Assembly (NCBI GenBank): GCA_948474755.1
Contig: CAOLHI010000956.1
Coordinates: 682,001 to 746,000 of the forward strand
Length of the DNA stretch: 64,000 nucleotides
Origin: Ctenosaura bakeri
Lineage: Eukaryota; Chordata; Lepidosauria; Squamata; Iguanidae
Direction: 5' to 3'
This document shows, one piece after another, positions 55,028 through 64,000 of this stretch; within the stretch, counting starts at the first letter, position 1, and every line of letters starts with the position of its first letter. Made by a program: the position numbers and the translations under genes. The notes beneath the pieces are model-generated. The model made no database searches. It was given only the letters and a program-made list of their open reading frames with translations, and was not told the DNA's origin.

Positions 55028-55618
55028 ATCATCACTCTCACACAGAACCTTTGCAATGACCCTTGTATCTCTCTCTGTACATGTGAAAATTGAGAACAAG
55101 GACACTAGTATCCGTGGCTGTGTGCTCTACATTCTTTTATATGGAGACCTTTCTATTTCAAAGTTTAAAGGCTGAGAACTGTATGAATGGATTTTGGGGG
55201 ACTTGAAGTTGCCCATCTACAGGGGAGGGGAACTGGACAGCTGACTGAGAAGGTCACCTAATTAGCATCTTCTTTATTCTGGCAAGATGTGTTTCTGTAT
55301 AAATAATACTTTCATCAATATATATAAATCAGCATATAAAAATTTGATGCAAATCTGCTTCTTTCATCTTTTTCTTTATATATATGTATAATGCATTTCC
55401 CTCTTTTTCTGGAAATTTATAGGCAGGCGCCCTATCAAAGGCTGGAATCCTGCTCCTCCCTTTCATTTAATCTTACAGGGTCAAAATAAGACTATAGCTC
55501 CTCAGTTTTCACATCAGAACTTGATCTGATAAAGTTATAAAGAGGCCTATTGTTCTAGCAGATGTTTTATGTGCATAGTGATAAGACAGCCTTTCCTTTT
55601 GTTAACTTATGGATGATT
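55028..55618. other. Unassigned DNA
   Basis: AT-rich, including 'atatatatgtata' near 55378. Nothing recognised. Confidence 0.35.
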
Positions 55619-55812
55619 ATTGTTGTCGTGTGCCTTCCAGTCACTTCTGACTTATGGTGACTCCAGGGCAATCCTATCACAAGGTTTTCTGGGGCTGAGA
55701 GTGCGTGATGGACCCAGGGTCACCCAGTGGGTTTCCATGGCCAAGCAGGGAATTGAACCCTGGTCTCCAGCATCATAATCCAATGCTCAAACCACTACAT
55801 CATACTGGCTTT
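55619..55812 (-). mobile_element. tRNA-derived SINE, nearly complete
   Basis: In reverse: tRNA-like head 'aagccagtatgatgtagtgg', A box, B box 'gggttcaattccctg', 'ggaaacccactgggtgaccc', then 'accataagtcagaagtgac' and a short 'aacaat' end. About 30-40 bp of the middle ('cctcctctgaacaaatcttg' zone) are missing compared with 62.28 kb. Confidence 0.88.
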
Positions 55813-55833
55813 CTGAATGATCTCTCGGGCCAA

Positions 55834-55852
55834 TTTTTTTTTTTTTTTTTGC
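55834..55852. repeat. Poly-T tract
   Basis: A run of about eighteen T's. It does not adjoin a recognisable LINE or SINE tail. Confidence 0.9.
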
Positions 55853-57460
55853 ATTTAGTGTTTCTTACATGAACTGGTCTTCCTTTCTATAAAGTGTTCT
55901 AATTACAGTCTTAAAATCCATGTAACATTTTTTAAAAAGGAAATGGCAGCAAACCTAAACTGTTCAAGTAGCAGATCTGAAAATTTCACACCAAAAATGG
56001 TTCAGGAGGATTTCATGGCTTTCCTATCTTTGCTGGGGTGAAATGGATAAATACTACCCAACTATAAAAGCTCTACAGTTATAGATTACATCTGTAGTCC
56101 TTTTTGCAGTGTTTTAAATGTATTATGATAAAGGAAACATTTTTACTGTTTCTAGCAAGTCCATGGGAATTTACTTTGTCTGAAGGCTGAGTTTACATAA
56201 TAATGGCCTTTGTCTCAGTACCTCTTTTCTCTTTCTTCTTTTTACCAGTGTTGTAAAGTAACAGCGCACTTTCTCTTCTACATAGAAAGAGGAAGAAAAT
56301 GCTTATGATCCTGCTCTGACTGTGTAAATGACCTCACAGATAAATGGAAAAGGGATATTTCAAACCTCTGGTTTATTATACGTTGATGGCATGTTAGTCT
56401 TATCGCTCAAGACAGCATTTAACTTTGAATAATACATTATGCTGTCTCTCTGAAATGGTCATTATGAGGTTTTAATGCACCATAAAACAGGGCTTATGAG
56501 CCCCAGCTCACTAAGATGTCAGTCTAACATATTAAAGCAACATGTATCTTGGAAAGCAATAGTTTGGCAACAGCACTCTTTGCATCTTAAAATTTATTTT
56601 AGTATATTGAAAGAATGTTTTTAATTGCTGGGTTCTTTTCAATTACATTCAGCTGGCAGGTACTGAACCAGGTTCTTGGCAGTCTTGAGAACATTGAACA
56701 GGTGCTTCCAGTTGTTCAACATAATTTCACAATATCGACCATAATCTCAAGAACATTTCGGTAGAAGCGAATTGAAATATTTGAACGCTAGCCTGGCATC
56801 CTAGATTGTTGGGGGTGATGGATCATTAAGCACATTCTGGGGCAGAAAGCAGGTTAAGGGGCTTTGCTTGGGAAAATGTGGCATCTTGAACCACTGAGGT
56901 GGAAAGCGAGGGGAGATTTTTTGCTTTGTGTTTTGTGCTGATGATTTCAGCAAAAGTAAATTGAAGCAACTTTCTCCAGACTAGAACTAAGAACTAAGAG
57001 AGCCAGCCCTATCATTAGGCAAAATGAAGGGATCACCTCAGACAGCATATGCAGGAAAGGGGTAGCAGAAGCAAACATTACTCCTGAGTTCTCTGACCAC
57101 TTTGTGTGTGTGTCTTGTAGTCTGTTCTGCAACCCCTAAAGAAGACTGCTGTCCATAGGGACAGTGAATGTTCTTCAACACTGGAAGGTGTTTCTCAGCA
57201 TTGGAAACCATCCTTCAGCCATGCCAGTACTGAAGTATGATTCCAGTATCAGTCCAGTTTGCTTCTGCATACATAATGAATATCTTTTTGGTGGAAGCCC
57301 CTTCTTTTTTATTGCTTTTCCAAGCTAGGTCCTATGGCAGTTTTTGAAGGCTCTTTGCAGTTTGGGATTTATTATGTGCAAAGTTCATCTATGAGGTTTT
57401 TCCTCCCAGAAAACATCATTTTCTCTGCAGAGGTTGTTCTAGTTTCGGAATCTCTAGTTT
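55853..57460. other. Unassigned low-repeat DNA; possible conserved non-coding sequence
   Basis: No repeat signature between about 56150 and 56780, with mixed AT-rich motifs such as 'cttttcaattacattcagct'. That texture is compatible with a vertebrate enhancer, but I have no direct evidence. Confidence 0.3.
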
Positions 57461-57530
57461 GTTTGTTAGTTAGTTTATTATATTTCTATGCCGCCTTTCT
57501 CCCAGAGTGGGACCCAAGGCAGCTTCCAAC
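57461..57530 (-). mobile_element. L2 LINE 3' terminus (reverse)
   Basis: 'gttagttagtttattatatt' then 'gccgcctttctcccagagtg' and 'ggacccaaggcag' is the L2 3' end read backwards, with a TTAG/TTTA tail array. Very short, 5' truncated. Confidence 0.75.
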
Positions 57531-58911
57531 AATAAATTTGAGACTTTGTTTGGACTCTCAGCAAAATTCACACTTTTTGCACAGTGAATAGCATTTTTGT
57601 GCATAGCGAACAGCATTTCTGGACATTAATAGTTTTCCATACAGAAAACAGTTTCCTGTACAGAAAATATAGTTTTCTACAAAAAATTGCAATTTTGTAC
57701 CAAAGAAAGCCCAAACCATGAAGATTCTTGTCATTCACTTCATTAGGGCTTTCTGACACTTGATGAACATATTTTTAAAAATCATTTTCAAATATTTCTG
57801 AATATTCATTCTAGCCTTGCAGAAAATATGTGGTCAATAGTGAAAACTAAAATGGCAGGCCGAGTTTTTAGTTCTTCTATAATGCTAAATAGAACTAAGC
57901 TTGTGATTTGATGTCAAGGGATGAAACAAACCGTAGTTCTACTGAGTATGAAAGGTGGAAAGAGAACAGCAAGTAAGGAGAGGTGGTTGCAGAGCATGGC
58001 AACATTACTTTTTAACTTCAGCCTCTCAGGATCTCCCAGTTAGCATGGCTACTGGTTACACTAGCTGGGAGATTTTGGGAGCTGAAGCCAAAAGCATAAC
58101 ACTTCCAAGCTCTGGATGGTTGTTCTGGAGAAAAGCCATATGGCTGCTGGAACTTCTGATCTGATTTCTGTATCTTCTGATTTGAACCTTAGTATGTCAG
58201 ATCATCATAATAACAAATTAGTAAGAACTACCTAATTGATTCAACTCATTATTGGCAGGAACCAAATAGTAGAATGGCCATATGATCACTTTTGAAGAAG
58301 GAAGAACTTTTTTTTTGTTGCCACCCTACTTACAGATTTACCTTCTCATTGAATGTAATATAAGCATTTTACAATTTAACTTTTATTGATACAGATTATA
58401 TCACTATACAGTTTAACTGCATAATGTCACAATACCTCAGCTCATTTGTTTTCTTAAAATCCCTGTTTTAGCTCACTTTTACCATTTGGTTCACAAAATG
58501 AAGATTCTCCGTACTTCAGAAAGGGCTTCCTGGTTTATTCTATAAGCTGAACTTCTTAAACGCAGAGTTACTCAAACTGGGAGCTTGACCTTTCTCTGGA
58601 GGCATTCACTGATCTCTTTCAGCAAACCTTCACACAAATTTAAGAAGTCTATGGAAGTTATTTAACTGAAAGTATAGGGGTTTTTTTTGTTTGTTTTTTT
58701 GGTATAAGGTTTTACTGAAACAGAACACTTTTTGACAAGGTCTTTAACAGAGCAGTGTGTCCTTTTAGAAGACTGAGGTAAGAGTACTGAGGAATAAAGC
58801 AATTATTCATAGCTGACTTTTTACAAATTATTAATCAGTGCTGGCCCTGCCATGTTGGCATAATTTCCTTAAGGATATATGTATCTCTCCACACACACAG
58901 ATACACATAAA
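57531..58911. other. Unassigned DNA with traces of small repeats
   Basis: At 57615-57710 'cagaaaatatagttttc'-like bits repeat irregularly ('acagaaaacagtttcctgta'). At 58020-58100 'cagcctctcaggatctccca' and 'ctgggagattttgggagctg' form an imperfect inverted repeat of a small MITE. T-rich tracts lie at 58309-58317 and 58681-58701. No gene. Confidence 0.4.
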
Positions 58912-58912
58912 A

Positions 58913-58981
<69 letters not shown>

Positions 58982-59013
58982 CAGAGAGGCAGATAGGCAG
59001 ATAGATAGATAAA
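58912..59013. repeat. (GATA)n microsatellite
   Basis: About seventeen perfect GATA units, then an interrupted GATA/GGCA part. GATA arrays are frequent in squamates and in some snake lineages enriched on sex chromosomes, but one array says nothing about chromosome identity. Confidence 0.95.
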
Positions 59014-59129
59014 TGGAGAAACTAGTGTCTGAATACTGCATCAGAACTCTTTGAAGTATTGGCCTTAGGTGGTTGGCCTGCATTTTCAGGGTTTGGATAC
59101 AGTGAGGTAGGAGCTTTTCCTTCTCTGTA

Positions 59130-59275
59130 GACTCAGACTAAAATAAGCTGCTGCAGCTGCTCCCAGCTTGTCTTCTCTTCCTCATTTCTTCCTTTTGCTG
59201 CTATAACCACACTCTGATGTTCCCCATCCACATGTGTCCTGGTTTTCATCTGTGAAACTTTGGATGGTTTGTAAT
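59130..59275 (+). mobile_element. Partial R-family MITE
   Basis: 'cacactctgatgttccccat', 'cacatgtgtcctggttttca' and 'tctgtgaaactttggatggt' match the right half of 50798-51177. The left end is lost or degraded. Confidence 0.6.
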
Positions 59276-60675
59276 ATCCTACCAACAAATGCAGAGTGAC
59301 ACAATGCAGTCTCTACAATTAATAAGCTCATTTTCTCATCTGAGTTGGCTAAAGGCTAACCCGTTTCAAATTGTTCAAGGCCTACTTCACTAGGCGCTAT
59401 CAAATATTCTTATTTGCTTGCCTGGAAACGTACTTCAGGAAAGTGTTCTCTCCATATTCCCTAGCTTGCCTTCTAAGGCTGGTGCTCTGAAAATGAGGGA
59501 TCCACACAGTGTTCCATATACTTCTCCCTAATACTTTATGGGACAATAATCCATGTTAACATTCTGCTCTTTAAGGTATGTGTGTGGGGGTCAAAAATCT
59601 AAGCTTCCTCTCAGGGAATGGGACAAAGTTCCATCCTGTAACAGAAATTTTGAGGATATTGTTTTGTCTGAATTTCAAAACTGTGAACCTGATCACCACC
59701 CCTCCCCTGGTGAATGTGTTCAAGAGGACATGGGTATTTTTTGGAATCCACACTTCTCCAGATTTTGTAGTGTTCTTAGCTCCAACTATGTACCAATATG
59801 CTTGTAAAATGTGCATCTTAGCATGAACCACATTCTGAAAAGCATATGTCATATGGAAATGAAATTGAAAATACACATTTTTATGTGGCTTTTTAATTTA
59901 AAAACCACAGCTTACTGCTGAAAAGGGATAGCATGTAGTGATGAATGGACATACGCAAAACTGACAAGGCCCAGATGTAGATGGCTTTGTCCATCTGTGC
60001 CCTGGATGTGATCAAATGAAGCCTATGAACAATTGCTCTTTATTTTTTTCCCCAGTCCCCTCTCCTGTACAATAAAGGTCAAGACAGCTGGCTTTTTTTG
60101 TCTCCTGGTATTTGTAGATAAGGACATGCTTAGCAATCTATCTCCTTCAAATATCAAGTAATATATTGAGGATGTCACCTTCATTTATGCCCTAAAGCCT
60201 AAAGGGACAACTACTTGACAAACACATTAGACACAATTCTTTTGGCATTTTCTTTAGTAATTACTTGTCTTGCAAGAAAATTATAGGTAGTTCAGTCCAT
60301 GATAGGTCCATTTGCACAATCATAATTATTTCTGCTCTTTTGCAGGCTCAGTGTTCATGGGGGCATAGCCGTTTCCTGAACCAGTCCCAATTGCCAATTT
60401 AAAAGCTATATTGACAGGATAGTCTGGCTCCATGTTGAAAGGTTTTGAATAGATAACCCAATATGCAGGGTGTCATGTGTGCAAATGACCCAAGAGACAC
60501 ACCAAGATTAAGAGAGGCTCGGCAACCCTCTCTCTTGCTTTGGAAAGAGGGGAGGAGTGGTGTTCAGGGCAAGGAACTTTGTTGTGGCACTGACACAATG
60601 GCAACCATTATGTAAAAAGGTTAGAGGGTCCTGCTCTACACCTCCAGTCCCTTGGAGTATTAAGTGTGGCCTTTT
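59276..60675. other. Unassigned DNA
   Basis: No gene. The overlapping frames at 59553-59876 on both strands show no domain. Confidence 0.35.
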
Positions 60676-61040
60676 GTGTGTTTATTTACTTTTTATTAAA
60701 GATATGTCTGTATCTGTATCCTAGGCTGCAAAGGCTTGCGAGGCGATGAACAAGGAAAACCAATTAAAACAGTGCAAAGATAAAAACATATTAGAAACAC
60801 ACTAAAGTGTTCTAAAAACTTTTAAAAGCAGTCTAAAACAATCCTAGGATACAATTTTGAAACAGTTAAAATAGAACAGTTTCAAACACTGAAGGCCATG
60901 TGAGGCAGTACCGTTTTGGCTGGCCACTGGAAGTGCAAAAGAGATGAAATCAGGCTAACTTCCTTGGGTAAAGAGTTCCACATTCGGGGTGCTGCCACAG
61001 AGGAAGCCCTGTCACACCAATCTGACTTCATGAGGTCCTT
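60676..61040 (-). mobile_element. LINE (L2-like) 3' UTR fragment
   Basis: Starts with 'gtgtttatttactttttatt', followed by 'aaccaattaaaacagtgcaa' and 'agagttccacattcggggtg', then 'cacagaggaagccctgtc'. This is a common reptile repeat of LINE 3' type. Assigning it to L2 rather than another LINE is tentative. Confidence 0.45.
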
Positions 61041-61587
61041 GCGGACTGTATTGACTGAAAAGATATGAAACGAGACATTTTTGGGGGTGCCCCAGATTTA
61101 ACTTATGAAAATAAAATGATGTTCTTAACCCAATGCATCTTTACTGGAAACTCTGCAATGTATGTGTGTTTATCTTTTTTTCTTTTTTCTCTTTAAAAAA
61201 AACTGGATTGGCTTTTTGCTAGCTATAATTATGGTTTAATTTTATATTCACTGTTCTCAGGGTTGGCCATCTGTGATTAACGAATAAAGGTCTTTGGGAA
61301 TTAATGGGAGACATTGTCCTGTGTAGCTTTCTCTTATTATATTCATGGGGCGGGATGGGGGCTGAACAATGCAATAATTAGATGTATGTATAGACTTTTT
61401 AATATGGACTGTGAAGGAGAAAGGTCAGATTATCACAACAAATCCACAGCAGTAAGCACCTTTTTAGACTTCTCATTGTCACATTTAGATTTTCAGACAC
61501 TGTGGGCTGCTGGAAAGAGTGAATGGAAGTCTAGAAGCTTACAGCAGTGACAAACTGGTTGTTCATTTTGTTAGTCACTTCGTGCCA

Positions 61588-61622
<35 letters not shown>

Positions 61623-62275
61623 CATGAGTACAGTGGCCTATTTGTCATGCCACATTTATGATCATGAAAGCTTTGTTTTTTCTCTTTCTTTCATGGCAAA
61701 AGGGAATTTTATCTTGAAGCTGCACCTCATAGCTATCTCAACACTGAAGACTATCTCTTCTTTTACCTTATAGTCACTTTCTGAGGAGAAAAGCACTAAG
61801 GAAGGGTTGCTTGTTTCTTGCCACACAACAAGTTGTGTAAGAATTTGCAGAGAATTGTTTCTTAAATAAGAATCTATCTCACAGAGAGATAGATGCAGGT
61901 CATGGACAAATAGGTGTCTTCCTGTGCAAGCAGACAGGCTGTCTCCTTCAAGCATAATCTGTAAGTGGGAAGTTGATACTTGGCTTCAGAAAACAAGTTC
62001 AGACCTGAGCAGAAGCTTAAACTTCTCAAAATGGGGTCATGTGCACTGTGAGATCTAAAGTAATAATAATAATTAATTGGTCTGCTCAGCTAACATGGCT
62101 TTGGTTTTCTTATGTTACAAACAACATTTCCACACCTTGGCACTCCTATTTCAAAACAAAATGTCTTTCGAAAGATTGTTGTCTGGGTATGGTATATGCA
62201 TATGCATGTCTTTGTGTGTATGGATGAGGGACTGAGAAAGAGAGAGAAAGGCATTCCACAGTGTGGCAATTCAGA
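61041..62275. other. Unassigned DNA with (TG)n microsatellite
   Basis: A (TG)n tract of about thirteen units lies at 61588-61613. A short (AAT)n occurs at 62063-62075. No gene recognised. Confidence 0.4.
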
Positions 62276-62497
62276 TGGGGAGCCAGTACAGTGTAGTGGC
62301 TTGAGTGTTGGACTCTGGAGAACAGGGTTTGAATCCCTGCTTGGCCAAAGAAACCCATTGGGCATGTCATACTCTGTCAGCCTCAGAGGAATGCAAAGGC
62401 AAATCTTGCCAAGTAAACCCTGTGATAGATATGCCTGAGAGGTGCTATAAGTTGGAGAGGACTAGAAGGCACACAACAACAATAACAACAACAACAA
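62276..62497 (+). mobile_element. Full-length tRNA-derived SINE with 11-bp TSD
   Basis: It starts 'gagccagtacagtgtagtgg' (A-box region 62294-62305), has B box GGTTTGAATCC at 62326-62336, then 'gaaacccattgggcatgtc', 'ggcaaatcttgccaagtaaa', a BovB-like 'gctataagttggagaggact', and an (AAC)n end at 62475-62497. Flanks 62265-62275 and 62498-62508 match at 10 of 11 bases (GGCAATTCAGA / GGCAAATCAGA). The tail shared with the RTE/BovB LINEs points to that LINE as its mobilising partner. Confidence 0.93.
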
Positions 62498-62508
62498 GGC
62501 AAATCAGA

Positions 62509-62750
62509 ATACTTAAAGCATCAACAGGATTGAGTATATCATCATCTCTCTTCAGTTTTTAGGTGAACATATTTGTTCTAATCTAAAGATGACAAATTGA
62601 TAGCACCCTTTAAGTCACTGTCACGTAAATTGACAGAAATGTCAGACGCAAGCCAGATCTGTGTTACTGTTGCTCTTTTAGCAGTGGAAATTCTATCATG
62701 TATTGTCCCTCCTCCAGATTTTGTAATGACCAGACTATAGTTAAATACCA
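62509..62750. other. Unassigned spacer
   Basis: Nothing recognised. Confidence 0.3.
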
Positions 62751-62754
62751 CCTC

Positions 62755-63667
62755 TGTTACCCTGATTTCTGGGGTCCCTTGAGGGACACTTCAGTGTGCT
62801 CCAAATAATGGGGAATGGGAATTAGCAAGAGCACACGCTATAGCAATGCAAGAGGCAGGGCAACCTAGCGAGATATTGGACCCAATGTTTACAGGGCCAG
62901 GCCGAGTCAATAATCAAGCAGAAGTAAATAATAACTTTTTCCTTTATTTTAAAATACAGTCAATACATATGTATGCAATCACTCACACAGACCTAATGAA
63001 AGAAAGGTAGGAGATTTGATAGAGGATTTTGAGAGGGATTTTTCAGGGGAAATACTACTCCTGATCCTGTAGCCCGGGTAGTCAGAAGAAAAGTCAGTTG
63101 GAGCAGAGATTCTCAGCACATGAAAGCTGAGGGGAAGGCTCGGCAAATGGAGCGGCAGCAAGGCGGGATGGAAGCCGGGAGCGATCCGAAGAAGCGCTCA
63201 AAATCAGGGGGTCTTATAGGGGAAAATGTATCTGTAGGCTAGTCCGTTTCCGGGAAAACAATGGGTTTCGGGTTGGAGACAAGGCCTCCGAAAGGTCAGT
63301 ACTTAAGATGATTGAATTTGACGGAGTTGTCAATAGCGTAGACAGTATGCAAATGAGGAGTGCTTGACAGTTGGCTATTCGGCTCGTCAAGCTGCATGTT
63401 CGGGGCAGGGAATCTTTTGTACGCTGCGCGCATACATAATGTGTTTTCAAAGTGTACTTGCCTGGAGGTCTCCTGAAGCTGCATTCCAGCAAATTACTGG
63501 CCTGCCTGGATTTATCTTGTATTGTTCAGCTATTTTGGCCGTGCTCGTGTGCGTGCTTGTCCGAGGGCCTTACAAGCACATGGAGAGGAACGGTTTGGGA
63601 CGGCCAATTTCTTGATATCAAATGATATCTAATAAGCCCTGGGCTTGGACTATAAACTACAGTAACA
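62755..63667 (-). mobile_element. Solo LTR (913 bp), same family as 42.9 kb
   Basis: It begins TGTTACCCTGA and ends ACAGTAACA. Flanking four bases are CCTC and CCAC (three of four match). Minus-strand TATA-like 'cccctataagacccc' is near 63213-63227 and the polyadenylation signal 'aaataaaggaaaa' near 62939-62951. It shares 'atgcaaatgaggagtgctt' and 'gatatcaaatgatatc' with the 42.9 kb copy. No internal retroviral genes. Confidence 0.87.
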
Positions 63668-63864
63668 CCACATTACAGTTTGCTGTGATGAGAACACACA
63701 ATAGCAGGCTGCGGAATGCAGCAGCAAGATGGGGGTAGAATAAGAGTATTGTCAACACCAATAAAAATTCTGCCCCCATGATATTTTCTTTCAGTCCTCA
63801 CATTTGTAGTTTTGTAGTAGCCTAAAATTTCAGTTGAGTATTTAGAAATATAATCATGGCATGC
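63668..63864. other. Unassigned spacer
   Basis: Nothing recognised. Confidence 0.3.
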
Positions 63865-63865
63865 C

Positions 63866-63899
<34 letters not shown>

Positions 63900-63904
63900 A
63901 AAAG
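63865..63904. repeat. Poly-A / (AAAAG)n tract
   Basis: A12, then three to four AAAAG units, then A10. A purine simple repeat on the plus strand. Confidence 0.93.
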
Positions 63905-64000
63905 GTGAGGGGTGGCAGGCAAAGTTACCAAAGACAGCATTCTTGGTGTGAACAATTTTCAGTGTCTCACTTTCTAGAAATCTGCTAGAAATTTGGACTG

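Noticed and set aside
58912..59013. Sex-chromosome marker because of (GATA)n
   Set aside because: GATA arrays occur on autosomes too. One array carries no such information.
62280..62355. Functional tRNA gene
   Set aside because: A and B boxes are present, but no tRNA cloverleaf or anticodon stem can be drawn with confidence, and the unit continues into a SINE body and AAC tail.
42943..63667. A complete provirus bounded by the LTRs at 42.9 and 62.8 kb
   Set aside because: Each LTR has its own different flanking duplication, the interval is 19 kb, and no retroviral gene sequence lies between them. They are independent solo LTRs.

Overview
This window is a gene-poor stretch of vertebrate nuclear DNA, most likely from a squamate reptile, perhaps an iguanian lizard. 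The evidence is the repeat community. It has tRNA-headed SINEs with an (AAC)n end and a BovB-like tail, decayed BovB/RTE, L2 and CR1 LINE 3' ends, solo LTRs, many short DNA transposons with terminal inverted repeats (TIRs), and long (CA)n, (GATA)n, (ATC)n and (GAAA)n microsatellites. I found no convincing host exon, rRNA, functional tRNA gene or CRISPR array. The longer open reading frames lie in GC-rich transposons, microsatellites or decayed LINEs. The window looks intergenic or intronic. Species identification is inference.

Layout. 1-4.4 kb: microsatellites, a BovB/RTE LINE 3' end split by a palindromic MITE, then a SINE. 5-9.5 kb: small inverted-repeat elements, a 58-bp palindrome and a 412-bp TIR element. 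11.7-19.5 kb: BovB/RTE fragments (one split by a 593-bp solo LTR), an L2 end, a SINE carrying a (CA)n tract, and a 770-bp hAT-like element with a perfect 8-bp target-site duplication (TSD). 22.7-23.6 kb: an L2 reverse transcriptase relic. 25-46 kb: the distinctive part. It holds nine GC-rich elements (seven of type A, two of type B) and three palindromic M1 elements that share terminal bases (GGCCMTTTYCGCAY-like) and, in most copies, 3-bp TSDs. Several sit inside CR1, SINE or each other. LTRs of one family lie at 32.8, 42.9 and 62.8 kb. 46-64 kb: more MITEs, a mariner/Tigger-like element with a partial head-to-tail copy, SINEs and microsatellites.

The main result is the set of short TIR elements whose insides are unrelated (M1 palindromes, GC-rich A, GC-rich B, older C) but whose ends match. 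The clear duplications are CTA, CTG, TTA, TAT, ATG, TGG, AAA and TTA. This suggests one transposase, possibly PIF/Harbinger-like, mobilised all of them. All seven type A copies keep an internal hairpin and most keep splice-donor-like motifs. The nesting gives a relative order of insertion: SINE and CR1 first, then M1, then A.

Limits: element names rest on reading terminal repeats, TSDs and remembered consensus shapes, not on a database search. Boundaries without a TSD are approximate. Stretches marked as unassigned may hold conserved non-coding elements that only an alignment would reveal.
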